Shown: positions 1 to 8,113 of the stretch, piece by piece
How positions within the stretch are numbered: the stretch's first letter is position 1
Layout: every line of letters begins with the position of its first letter
Assembly (NCBI GenBank): GCA_002747015.1
Contig: NVXI01000001.1
Span: 206,684 to 231,825, forward strand
DNA: 25,142 bases
From: Zetaproteobacteria bacterium
GTDB taxonomy: Bacteria; Pseudomonadota; Alphaproteobacteria; Micavibrionales; Micavibrionaceae
Reading direction: 5' to 3'
The notes under the pieces: model-generated
Seen by the model: the letters and a program-made list of their open reading frames with translations, nothing else
Database searches by the model: none
Told to the model about the DNA's origin: nothing
Program-made: the position numbers and the translations under genes

Positions 1-24
1 GTAGAGTTTGATATCACTAGTTTC

Positions 25-1827
25 ATGAGCAAATATTACACATTTTTTATTACTATATCCTTTATTTTTTTTAACTTTTCGGCACACGCGGAACAGCCAA
101 CATTTGGCTTGGCTATGCATGGCAAAACGAAATACAATAATGCAGATAAAAACCTATCCTACGTAAACCCGACAGCCCCAAAAGGCGGTGCACTAAAAAT
201 CGCAAAAATCGGCACGTTTGATACGCTAAACCCGTACTCTATAAAGGGGCAGGCCGCCGCAAGTATGAATCTTGTCTATGACCGTTTAATGCGCCGTGTT
301 TGGGATGAACCCTTCACCATGTACCCACTGATTGCCGAACACATCGAAATCCCTCATGATCGCTCATCCATAACATTCCATATTAATCCAAAAGCGCGCT
401 TTCATGATCATTCCGCAATCACAACGCAAGATGTCCTCTACTCATATGAAACATTGAAAGAGTATGGCCGTCCCAATATGCGCAGTATATATAAGCTCGT
501 CAGCAGTGTCGATGTCATAAACACGCGCCAAATTCGCTTTAACCTTGGTGAAGGCTATGACCGTGAAACCGTTATGATTTTGGCAATGATGCCCATTCTA
601 TCGAAAGCATGGTGGTCTAATCACAATTTTGATTCCACAATAAGTGAAACCCCACTCCTTAATGGCCCCTACCGCATTAAAGAATCAAAGATCAGCAAAA
701 AAATATCATATGTGCGCGTTCCTGATTATTGGGCTAAAGATCTCTTCGTAAATATTGGGCATTATAATTTTGATACTGTTACATATGAATATTACCGTGA
801 TGATACAATCGCTCTAGAATCATTTAAAAAAGGTGATCTGAATCTACGTCGTGAGTGGGATGTCACAAAATGGCAAAAAGCATATGATGATATATCTAGA
901 GAACAAATTCGCCTGAGTGTACCGCATAAACGCCCTGAACGCGCGCATGGTTTTATCTTTAACATGCGTCACGCACCCTTTGATAATCTAAACATCCGCA
1001 AGGCCCTATATCTCGCCTTTGATTATGATTGGGTTGAGAAAAACCTCTTCCATAATGAGTTTAAACGCGTAGAAAGCTTTTATCCAAACTCTATTTTGGC
1101 CGCACCAGATATAACAACAGACGCTGAAAAAGCGTTATTAGCCGCATGGAAGGACAAGGTCCAAAGCGCGGTCCTAAAAAGAAAGGGCGCAGATTTTTTT
1201 CCAAGTATAATAGTTCGATCAGGCATGAAACCACCAACTATGCGCCTAAAACTAATGCAAGCAGGGCAATTCCTTCAAGGCGAAGGCTGGGTCATTGAAA
1301 ATGGCAAGCGCGTTCATAACAAAACAAAACAACCACTTACATTTGAAATCATATTATCCACATCACAAGAACAAAAAATCGCAGTCACCTATCAACGATC
1401 ACTTGAACGTTTAGGCATAGAGATGAAAATTCGTATGCTCGACAGTGCGACATTCCAGAAAAGAAAAAGCACATATGACTATGATATGATTTCATTCTAT
1501 TGGCAAAATAGCCTCTCTCCAGGGACAGAACAAATGCTCTATTGGTCATGCAAAGCGGCAAACGAACCTGCACGTTTTAACTTTTCAGGCATTTGCAACC
1601 CCGCACTCGATCACTTTGCCAGCCAAATTGCAAATGCAAAAACCTATGATGATCTAACGCATTATGCACATATTATTGATCGCATATTATTATCAGAATA
1701 CGTGTCTATCCCATTGTTCTATAAGGGCGTTGATTACATAGCACATCACAAAGATATCCAGCGCCCAGAAGAGACACCAACATACGGTGCGGTAACAGAA
1801 ACATGGTGGATAAAGCCTATACAATAA
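25..1827 (+). CDS. YejA-like periplasmic oligopeptide-binding protein of an ABC transporter (SBP family 5)
   Basis: Likely captures peptides in the periplasm for an ABC importer. The 600-residue protein opens with a signal peptide (hydrophobic residues 6-20, cleavage after Ala-His-Ala near residue 22). It then carries the YejA-type opening: GLAMHG at about 28-33, YVNPTAPKGG near 46-55 and GTFDTLNPYS near 63-72. Later hallmarks of SBP_bac_5 follow, such as FNMRHAPFDNLNIRKAL. Length is normal for the family (about 600). The reading frame is open back to base 1, but the signal peptide fits the ATG at 25; no good Shine-Dalgarno is visible. No permease or ATPase gene is in the window, so the partners lie upstream or elsewhere. 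Family assignment is firm; the exact substrate is inferred. Confidence 0.93.
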   Translation: MSKYYTFFITISFIFFNFSAHAEQPTFGLAMHGKTKYNNADKNLSYVNPTAPKGGALKIAKIGTFDTLNPYSIKGQAAASMNLVYDRLMRRVWDEPFTMYPLIAEHIEIPHDRSSITFHINPKARFHDHSAITTQDVLYSYETLKEYGRPNMRSIYKLVSSVDVINTRQIRFNLGEGYDRETVMILAMMPILSKAWWSNHNFDSTISETPLLNGPYRIKESKISKKISYVRVPDYWAKDLFVNIGHYNFDTVTYEYYRDDTIALESFKKGDLNLRREWDVTKWQKAYDDISREQIRLSVPHKRPERAHGFIFNMRHAPFDNLNIRKALYLAFDYDWVEKNLFHNEFKRVESFYPNSILAAPDITTDAEKALLAAWKDKVQSAVLKRKGADFFPSIIVRSGMKPPTMRLKLMQAGQFLQGEGWVIENGKRVHNKTKQPLTFEIILSTSQEQKIAVTYQRSLERLGIEMKIRMLDSATFQKRKSTYDYDMISFYWQNSLSPGTEQMLYWSCKAANEPARFNFSGICNPALDHFASQIANAKTYDDLTHYAHIIDRILLSEYVSIPLFYKGVDYIAHHKDIQRPEETPTYGAVTETWWIKPIQ

Positions 1828-1867
1828 CAACACAATATGTCCCTTAAAATTAATTTTTATAATTATA

Positions 1868-1896
1868 TTGAGCTAAGATGTTATATTTGCTATCCT
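1868..1896 (+). promoter_or_regulatory. Candidate sigma-70 promoter for the 173-residue exported protein
   Basis: TTGAGC at 1868-1873 and TATCCT at 1891-1896 are separated by 17 bases. Each hexamer matches the consensus at four of six positions. The predicted start lies about 30 bases before the ATG at 1936, in the only non-coding gap upstream of that gene. Recognised by eye only. Confidence 0.35.
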
Positions 1897-1935
1897 TTCA
1901 TCTGATTTATAGTAAACAAAACAAAGATTTTTCTT

Positions 1936-2457
1936 ATGATGATTATGCGTTCTTTTCTACTTCTAGGTTTTGCCCTTACATTCTCTTCTTCCGTATCGGC
2001 TGGTGTAAACGACAGAATAACTCAAGGTGGCCAATACTGGCAAAGGGTTCACACATCCTCTGCTATTTATTTACGTGGCCCCAAAGCACAGCAAATGCTC
2101 AACAGAAACATTGCACGCTGTGTTACTGAACTGCGCGAGCTGGAGCGTTTAGGCGCTGTTAAAGATGCTATTCCAGAATATGCAGACGGTTTAGTCTTAA
2201 GCACAGAAGAAGCGGAACTTGCAGGATGGGATACGCCTGAGCGTGATAAAGAACTTTTTGCAGAACATTCCGATTATATTGATTTTGAGGGCTGTATGAT
2301 TGCCAAAGGATGGGAACGCATTCAGTATGTCCCATTTGATGTCGCAGGTGAAGCACGTGAGAATTACAAAATGACACATCAAAAAACTAGAGTGGAAACG
2401 CGTAAAAAGGGATATGGATCAAAACGCGTAAAAGATTACGACAATCTAAACGAATAA
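1936..2457 (+). CDS. Small exported protein of unknown function
   Basis: I do not recognise a named family. The 173-residue product has a signal peptide (basic start, hydrophobic residues 6-17, cleavage after SVSA near 22), so it probably acts in the periplasm. The mature part is polar, with two cysteines: one in NIARCVTEL and one in the phrase FEGCMIAKGW. A Cys-Met-x-x-Lys-Gly-Trp phrase is common in small secreted or lipoprotein-like proteobacterial proteins, and the two cysteines could form a disulfide. The tail from about residue 148 is rich in Lys and Arg. Several ATGs (1936, 1939, 1945) could serve as start; the first is used. It ends just before a strong terminator at 2485-2514. Confidence 0.75.
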   Translation: MMIMRSFLLLGFALTFSSSVSAGVNDRITQGGQYWQRVHTSSAIYLRGPKAQQMLNRNIARCVTELRELERLGAVKDAIPEYADGLVLSTEEAELAGWDTPERDKELFAEHSDYIDFEGCMIAKGWERIQYVPFDVAGEARENYKMTHQKTRVETRKKGYGSKRVKDYDNLNE

Positions 2458-2479
2458 ACACTCTGTAGATAAAAATCAC

Positions 2480-3466
2480 TTAAGAGCTGGACACAATCTG
2501 TGGCCAGCTTTTTTCTATGGCAACCTTAACCATCTCAACAGACAGGCTCATCATTAAACATCCAGAGTCTTTGGCCGTGTAACCATCATAGTCAATCAGT
2601 TCATCAAAGCTCTCTGGCGTTGAAGCATAAGCTGTATGCGCACCCCAAGGACTATAAATATGCGGGTAACTAGGCCCAAACAATCCGAACGTCGCAACAT
2701 TTGCAGCAGCAGCACAATGCATAAGCCCCGAATCATTGCCCAAATAAAAATCACAACGTGCTATCGTTGCCGCCGCTGTACCAGGATCAGTCTTTGCAAT
2801 AATATCTAAACGTTGCTCCACTGGTATAGAGGCAAGCACCGTACGCGCCGCCGCTTCTTCCCCTGGCGCAGCAAAAACTGCAACACGCGCCCCTGCCATC
2901 AATCCACCATCAAAAATCAACCACTTAATGACCTCTATAAACCGTTCTTCAGGCCATGTCTTGCCGATCCAATTGGCAGTCGGCCCCACGCCTAGTACTG
3001 CACCTCCATCAGGAATAAGAGCTTCCGCCCTTTCGCATTGTACAGTGCTGAACCATAACTTAGGTGATGGACACACATCCAATAAACGCATAACAGAGGC
3101 GTTTTGCTCTACCTTATGCAACGACTTATCAACATAAGATCCATATATATGACGCTGGCGCGCCCTGATAAGACGAGAAACCGCTGAATTTCTAAGATCA
3201 ACAACAATATCAAAGCGCGTTGCAACCAATGTCTTCCACAAATCAATCCAATGACGACTATATTTTTGTTTGTTAATCGATATTATGCGCTCTAACCTAG
3301 GAACACCTTCAAATAAAGAAACCGCCAACGGCCCACAGCAAATTGTAAATTGTGCGTCTGGATATTCTGATTGCATATAATTTATAAGGCCAGAGGACAA
3401 AACCGCATCGCCAATACGGCTAGATGTGATAAACAATATATTCTGAACTTTTGAATTTGGGATCAT
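2480..3466 (-). CDS. Glycosyltransferase family 9 (ADP-heptose:LPS heptosyltransferase type)
   Basis: Probably transfers heptose or a related sugar to the lipopolysaccharide core at the inner face of the cytoplasmic membrane. The 328-residue protein has the GT9 opening, with SSRIGDAVLSSGLI near residues 15-28 (the ADP-heptose families use the same Arg-x-Gly-Asp loop). It also has the C-terminal donor-binding stretch YLGNDSGLMHCAAA, followed by FGLFGPSYPHIYSPWG. GPTANWIGKTWPEERF in the middle matches the family phrase around the nucleotide-sugar site. Length is normal. The start at 3466 is forced because the conserved N-terminus begins about ten residues later. The start is only 9 bases from the divergent ygfZ start, and no Shine-Dalgarno is obvious. 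Family is secure; acceptor and sugar are inferred. Confidence 0.9.
   Translation of the reverse strand: MIPNSKVQNILFITSSRIGDAVLSSGLINYMQSEYPDAQFTICCGPLAVSLFEGVPRLERIISINKQKYSRHWIDLWKTLVATRFDIVVDLRNSAVSRLIRARQRHIYGSYVDKSLHKVEQNASVMRLLDVCPSPKLWFSTVQCERAEALIPDGGAVLGVGPTANWIGKTWPEERFIEVIKWLIFDGGLMAGARVAVFAAPGEEAAARTVLASIPVEQRLDIIAKTDPGTAAATIARCDFYLGNDSGLMHCAAAANVATFGLFGPSYPHIYSPWGAHTAYASTPESFDELIDYDGYTAKDSGCLMMSLSVEMVKVAIEKSWPQIVSSS
2485..2514 (+). terminator. Rho-independent terminator inside the 3' end of the convergent glycosyltransferase gene
   Basis: AGCTGG (2485-2490) pairs with CCAGCT (2504-2509), and inside it CACA (2492-2495) pairs with TGTG (2499-2502). Six T bases (2509-2514) follow. 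This is a textbook hairpin plus T-run for rightward transcription from the gene ending at 2457. It lies within the last codons of the leftward gene that stops at 2480. Confidence 0.85.
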
Positions 3467-3475
3467 TTAAATATC

Positions 3476-4171
3476 ATGACACAAACGCCTTTCTACACAA
3501 GACTAAAAAAGCGCGGAAAAATTATAATCTCTGGAGCAGATAGAAAAGACTTCATACAGAATCTAATGAGCAATGATATCAACTTGCTCAATACCCAAGC
3601 ATGCATCTATTCGTGCCTTTTAACCCCCCAAGGAAAATTTCTATATGACTTTTTCATCACAGAGGAAAAGGACACTCTAACCCTAGAATGCGAAGGCGAT
3701 GATCGTACAGAAGACCTCGCTAAAATTCTAACTATGTACAAATTACGTGCCAATATTACAATAGAGATCAACAAAGATGTAACGACCTACGCGATTATTG
3801 GTGATGATACATTTGGCGACAAAGACCCACGTCACATTGATATGGGATATCGATCATCTACTAAACCAACCCAAATTCCAGAGCAACCATTTGAGTACTG
3901 GGACAAACACCGCATTGCCCTAACAATTCCAGATGGCAGCCGCGATATGATCCCACAAAAGTCAACATTACTAGAATGCAACATCGACAAACTCAATGGC
4001 TTATCCTATGAAAAAGGATGCTATATCGGTCAAGAACTCACAGCACGCATGCACTATCGTGGCTTAGCCAAAAAACATTTACAAACTGTAAGGCTGGACA
4101 CCCTCCCCGATAAAGCAGAACTACGCTCATCCTGCGGAGATATCGGCATTGCACTAGTCAAAACCAAGTGA
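3476..4171 (+). CDS. ygfZ: Folate-binding YgfZ/CAF17-family protein
   Basis: YgfZ proteins bind tetrahydrofolate and help maintain certain iron-sulfur enzymes such as the tRNA methylthiotransferase MiaB. The signature KGCYIGQELTARMHYRG lies at about residues 180-196, with the invariant cysteine of the K-G-C-Y-x-G-Q-E motif. The N-terminus RLKKRGKIIISGADRKDFIQ leads into SNDI, as in the family. At 231 residues it is short: alphaproteobacterial members usually run past 260, and here the protein stops directly after GDIGIALVKTK in the C-terminal barrel. Its end overlaps the convergent gene by 18 bases. Start codon lies 9 bases from the divergent glycosyltransferase start; at best a weak GGGAT stands at 3459-3463. 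Confidence 0.9.
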   Translation: MTQTPFYTRLKKRGKIIISGADRKDFIQNLMSNDINLLNTQACIYSCLLTPQGKFLYDFFITEEKDTLTLECEGDDRTEDLAKILTMYKLRANITIEINKDVTTYAIIGDDTFGDKDPRHIDMGYRSSTKPTQIPEQPFEYWDKHRIALTIPDGSRDMIPQKSTLLECNIDKLNGLSYEKGCYIGQELTARMHYRGLAKKHLQTVRLDTLPDKAELRSSCGDIGIALVKTK

Positions 4172-4681
4172 TCTTTTAGAAAGTATTTCCGAGGAACTTG
4201 CAGTATTCTGAATATTCAAATGCAAAGCTCCACCAAAGACACCTGAGCTTTTAAATAAAGATAGTGTAACACCTTCATCTTCGTGCCACTTCATCATAAC
4301 AACACTTGATGTTGGCTGAGTAACTTGTGCATTCCCAAAGGCAGCGACTAATACTTCTTTGAGCTGACCAAATCTCTCCACTCCTTTTTCAGAAAAAGAA
4401 ATATCAATATGAGTTAAAATATCCTGATTAAAAACATATGTAATCTCGTTTTCTTTATTAAAGCTCAGCCCCATAAGGTCACGTGCATCCTTAACAACAT
4501 ATCTACGACTACCCTTAGCCCCACCTATTTTTCCATCTGGATACTTCGCCTGAACTTGATCAAGATTATCAGCCCAACTCACTCCAAAAATAGAAGTACC
4601 AAAAGTACTGCTAATATTTCCAGCTTTTGCTGAAAAAGAAAATATGAAAAAGGTTAAAAACACAACCCGAAGAAAATTCAT
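4154..4681 (-). CDS. Small exported protein of unknown function, downstream of ppdK
   Basis: Not recognised. From the ATG at 4681 the 175-residue product begins with a clear signal peptide (hydrophobic residues 3-17, ending in SAKAG), so it is likely periplasmic. A longer in-frame start exists at 4789, but it would put an Arg/Lys-rich stretch before the signal peptide and overlap ppdK, so it is rejected. The mature part has FGVSWADNLDQVQAKYPDG, then alternating beta-like segments and LKEVLVAAFGNAQV. This pattern (FG-x-SW, tyrosine-proline, later FG) recurs in small periplasmic proteins without known function. It starts 25 bases after the ppdK stop and probably shares its transcript. Its 3' end overlaps ygfZ by 18 bases. 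Confidence 0.75.
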   Translation of the reverse strand: MNFLRVVFLTFFIFSFSAKAGNISSTFGTSIFGVSWADNLDQVQAKYPDGKIGGAKGSRRYVVKDARDLMGLSFNKENEITYVFNQDILTHIDISFSEKGVERFGQLKEVLVAAFGNAQVTQPTSSVVMMKWHEDEGVTLSLFKSSGVFGGALHLNIQNTASSSEILSKRSLGFD

Positions 4682-4706
4682 CACCAAACAACTTTCTGAC
4701 CAAGAT

Positions 4707-7409
4707 TTACGCAGTTTTCTTGTCTTTGATCTCAACTGTCTTGGCATTCCCTTCACGGATCGCCGCCTGACATGCCGCCAAACGTGCAATTGGAACGCGA
4801 TATGGTGAACATGATATGTAATCTAGGCCAATTTTTTCACAAAAGGCAATCGACGCAGGATCACCACCATGTTCCCCGCAAATACCAAGTTTGATATTCG
4901 GTTGAACACGACGCCCTTTTTCACAAGCAATTTCAATCAATGCACCAACACCATCAATATCAATAGATACGAATGGGTCACGCTCATAAATACCTTTTTC
5001 TGTATAGTACGGAAGGAAGCTGGATACATCATCACGGCTCATCCCCAATGTTGTTTGGGTCAGATCATTTGTACCAAAGCTAAAGAAATCTGCACTTTGT
5101 GCGATTTGATCCGCTGTTAGAGCAGCACGTGGAAGCTCAATCATCGTTCCAACCATATATTCTACAGAAGACCCTTTTTCTTCAAACACAGCTTTTGCTG
5201 CATTTTCAACGACGTCACGCATTAAGTCCAATTCCTTACGCGCACCAACGAGTGGAATCATAACCTCTGGGATAATACTGTTCCCAATTTTAGCAGCAAC
5301 ATTCACCGCCGCCTCAAATATTGCACGTGCCTGCATTTCATAAATCTCTGGATATGTAACACCCAAACGACAACCGCGATGTCCAAGCATTGGATTTGTT
5401 TCATCCAACTCTGCCAAACGAATACGCACACGCCCTTCATCAAGCCCAGCTTGACTTGAGAATGCCACAATATCTTTTTCGCTATGTGGCAAGAACTCAT
5501 GCAATGGCGGATCAAGCAAACGGATCGTAATAGGCAAACCGTTCATAATTTCAAACAAACTTTCGAAATCACTCCGCTGTGCTGGCAATAATTTATCAAG
5601 CGCGACGCGGCGTTCAGCTTCATTGGATGCAAAAATCATCTCACGAACATTTTGAATACGCTCAGGGTCAAAAAACATATGCTCTGTACGGCAAAGACCA
5701 ATACCTTCTGCACCAAAGGATAGAGCCGTCGCCGCATCCTGCGGCGTTTCCGCATTCGTACGAACCGCCATCCGGCGACGCGTGTCCGCCCACCCCATCA
5801 ACGTCTCGAAGTCACTGGATAATTTCGGTTTAATCGTCTCAACACGACCAATCATAACCTCACCAGTTGCACCATCTATTGTAAGCGTATCGCCCTCTTT
5901 GATTTCAATATCACCTTTACGAATAATTTTTTCATGCTGATCAATATACAGTTCACCTGCGCCAGCGACACATGGCTTACCCATACCCCGCGCAACAACC
6001 GCCGCATGAGATGTCATCCCCCCACGAGACGTTAAGATCCCTGCGGCCACATGCATTCCATGAATATCTTCTGGTGATGTTTCCTGACGGCAAAGAATAA
6101 CAGACTCCCCCGCGTGCGCTTTAATTTCTGCTTCATTAGCAGTAAAAACAACAATCCCAGAAGCCGCACCAGGAGATGCAGGCAAACCTTTAGAAATAAC
6201 ATTGCGCACAGCATTCGGGTCCAAAGTCGGATGCAAAAGCTGATCCAGAGATTGCGGTTCAACACGAAGCAATGCCTCTTCTTGCGTGATAAGGCCTTCT
6301 GCAACCATATCTACTGCAATCTTCAGTGCCGCAGCCGCCGTACGTTTTCCGTTACGTGTTTGCAGCATATAGAGCGTACCTTTTTGCACCGTAAATTCAA
6401 TATCCTGAATATCGCGAAAATGTTTTTCTAGCTTAAAACGTAGATCATCCAGCTGTTTAAATACCACTGGCATATTCTCTTCCATGGAGAGTAACTTACC
6501 GCCTTCTTTCTCACGCCCTAATTTTGTCAAAGATTGAGGTGTTCTAATCCCTGCAACGACATCTTCACCTTGCGCATTGACCAGATACTCACCGTAGAAA
6601 TAATTCTCGCCGGTAGACGGGTCACGTGTGAAGGCCACGCCAGTCGCACAATCATCACCCATATTACCAAACACCATAGACTGTACGTTAACCGCAGTCC
6701 CCCAAGTGGCAGGGATTTCATTAATTTTACGATATGTAATCGCACGTGGGATCATCCACGAGCTGAATACCGCACCAATCGCACCCCAAAGCTGTTCCTT
6801 CGGATCAGATGGGAATGGCTTACCCAACTCACGCTCCACCAATTCTTTATACCCTTCAACGATTTCCTTCCAACCGTCTGCCGTAATATCCGTATCTTGA
6901 GATAGTCCCTCGTCACGCTTATACGTATCCATGATATCTTCAAAATCATGGTGATCCACACCCAAAACAACATCGCCATACATTTGAATGAAGCGGCGGT
7001 ATGAATCCCATGCAAACCGTTCGTCATTTGCTTGTTTTGCCAAACCTACAACTGTCTCATCGTTCAGACCTAGGTTTAAAACTGTATCCATCATCCCCGG
7101 CATAGAAACACGTGCCCCAGAACGAACAGAAACCAGCAACGGATTTTCTACGCCGCCAAATTCCATGCCCATAGTGTCTTCAATGGTTTTTAGACTTTTT
7201 TCTACCTGCGCCACCAACGCCGCCGGATACTCATGACCATGATCATAATAATGAGTACAAACCTCAGTTGTTATTGTAAAGCCAGGGGGAACAGGCAATC
7301 CAAGAGATGCCATCTCTGCCAAATTCGACCCTTTACCACCAAGAAGATTTCGTAAAGACGCATCACCGTCATTATTATCTTTACCAAAATTATAAACCCA
7401 TTTAGTCAT
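4707..7409 (-). CDS. ppdK: Pyruvate, phosphate dikinase
   Basis: Interconverts pyruvate + ATP + phosphate and phosphoenolpyruvate + AMP + pyrophosphate in the cytoplasm, feeding gluconeogenesis or saving ATP in glycolysis. The 900-residue length fits PPDK. An ATP-grasp N-terminus contains LLGGKGSNLAEM and VRSGARVSMPGMMDTVLNLG. The swivelling phosphohistidine domain has TSRGGMTSHAAVVARGMG with the catalytic His at residue 468. The C-terminal PEP-binding barrel has GHRGCRLG, FGTNDLTQTTLG and GICGEHGGDP. The start MTKWVYNFG at 7409 is chosen over an upstream in-frame codon at 7457 because it matches the family N-terminus and has AGGAG about ten bases upstream. No active-site residue appears altered. 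Confidence 0.98.
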   Translation of the reverse strand: MTKWVYNFGKDNNDGDASLRNLLGGKGSNLAEMASLGLPVPPGFTITTEVCTHYYDHGHEYPAALVAQVEKSLKTIEDTMGMEFGGVENPLLVSVRSGARVSMPGMMDTVLNLGLNDETVVGLAKQANDERFAWDSYRRFIQMYGDVVLGVDHHDFEDIMDTYKRDEGLSQDTDITADGWKEIVEGYKELVERELGKPFPSDPKEQLWGAIGAVFSSWMIPRAITYRKINEIPATWGTAVNVQSMVFGNMGDDCATGVAFTRDPSTGENYFYGEYLVNAQGEDVVAGIRTPQSLTKLGREKEGGKLLSMEENMPVVFKQLDDLRFKLEKHFRDIQDIEFTVQKGTLYMLQTRNGKRTAAAALKIAVDMVAEGLITQEEALLRVEPQSLDQLLHPTLDPNAVRNVISKGLPASPGAASGIVVFTANEAEIKAHAGESVILCRQETSPEDIHGMHVAAGILTSRGGMTSHAAVVARGMGKPCVAGAGELYIDQHEKIIRKGDIEIKEGDTLTIDGATGEVMIGRVETIKPKLSSDFETLMGWADTRRRMAVRTNAETPQDAATALSFGAEGIGLCRTEHMFFDPERIQNVREMIFASNEAERRVALDKLLPAQRSDFESLFEIMNGLPITIRLLDPPLHEFLPHSEKDIVAFSSQAGLDEGRVRIRLAELDETNPMLGHRGCRLGVTYPEIYEMQARAIFEAAVNVAAKIGNSIIPEVMIPLVGARKELDLMRDVVENAAKAVFEEKGSSVEYMVGTMIELPRAALTADQIAQSADFFSFGTNDLTQTTLGMSRDDVSSFLPYYTEKGIYERDPFVSIDIDGVGALIEIACEKGRRVQPNIKLGICGEHGGDPASIAFCEKIGLDYISCSPYRVPIARLAACQAAIREGNAKTVEIKDKKTA

Positions 7410-7511
7410 GAATTCTGCGCTCCTGAAAAATTCGAATTTCGCTTTTGGGTGTAGCACATTTAATACGATGAAAGGAAGGATATAATCGCGCTAAAACCTA
7501 TAAAAACACAC

Positions 7512-8030
7512 TTAATTCAATGTTTTTATCATCATTAAAGACAAGTTGTCGTCTATTGGCCTAAATTCACCTGCCGCGACCTGCTTTCGATCATAACTAA
7601 CGCCACATCCATCAGGAATATATCCATGACAAACATACAGACGTTGCGCCGCACCGAATGAGCTGTTAAGTCCAACACCTATGCCCATTTCTTTATGCCC
7701 TTTATCACGCGCAAGACCTTCGCAATAATCAACCAGTGTCCTGCCAATACCGCGTCGTCTATAATGACTAAGCACATTCAAATCCTGTATTTCCGGCAAT
7801 GATTGCTTTTTAAAATAAGCATATTTAGGCTGCCAATTTAGCAAACAATATCCAACTTCACGCCCCTCAATAGAAGCGATGATTAGCAACAGTTCTCCAT
7901 TTTCATGACGTTCCATACACCGTTCATAGTAGTTATGGTCTATGTGGAAAGTAAACCTATCCAGCATTTCCCAAAAACCCGGTTCAATATCGGGGGTAAA
8001 TTGACGAATTAATAATGATGATTCTTGCAT
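7512..8030 (-). CDS. GNAT-family N-acetyltransferase
   Basis: An acetyl-CoA-dependent acetyltransferase of unknown substrate. The 172-residue protein has the GNAT core: a beta strand with GYCLLNWQPKYAYF, then the acetyl-CoA loop YRRRGIGRTLVDYCEGLAR (motif A, R-R-x-G-I-G, about residues 90-108). It ends with SFGAAQRLYVCHGYIPDGCG, where the family normally has N-x-x-A-x-x-L-Y-x-x-x-G-F/Y. The length is normal for a single-domain GNAT. AGGG stands about seven bases before the ATG at 8030. It lies 102 bases upstream of ppdK on the same strand, possibly on a separate transcript. Substrate cannot be inferred from context. Confidence 0.88.
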   Translation of the reverse strand: MQESSLLIRQFTPDIEPGFWEMLDRFTFHIDHNYYERCMERHENGELLLIIASIEGREVGYCLLNWQPKYAYFKKQSLPEIQDLNVLSHYRRRGIGRTLVDYCEGLARDKGHKEMGIGVGLNSSFGAAQRLYVCHGYIPDGCGVSYDRKQVAAGEFRPIDDNLSLMMIKTLN

Positions 8031-8113
8031 AATGCCCTATATTTCCGCTACTCTAGCAAATAATTATATTTTTCATCTAAAAGGCTAAGCCTAAAAATAT
8101 TGAGAATAAAGCA

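Noticed and set aside
4682..4789. N-terminal extension of the small exported protein downstream of ppdK
   Set aside because: It would overlap ppdK and place a basic stretch before a normal signal peptide; the ATG at 4681 is the sensible start.
7428..7439. Palindrome AAATTCGAATTT in the ppdK leader
   Set aside because: A 12-base AT-rich palindrome can arise by chance here, and there is no second site or known operator match.
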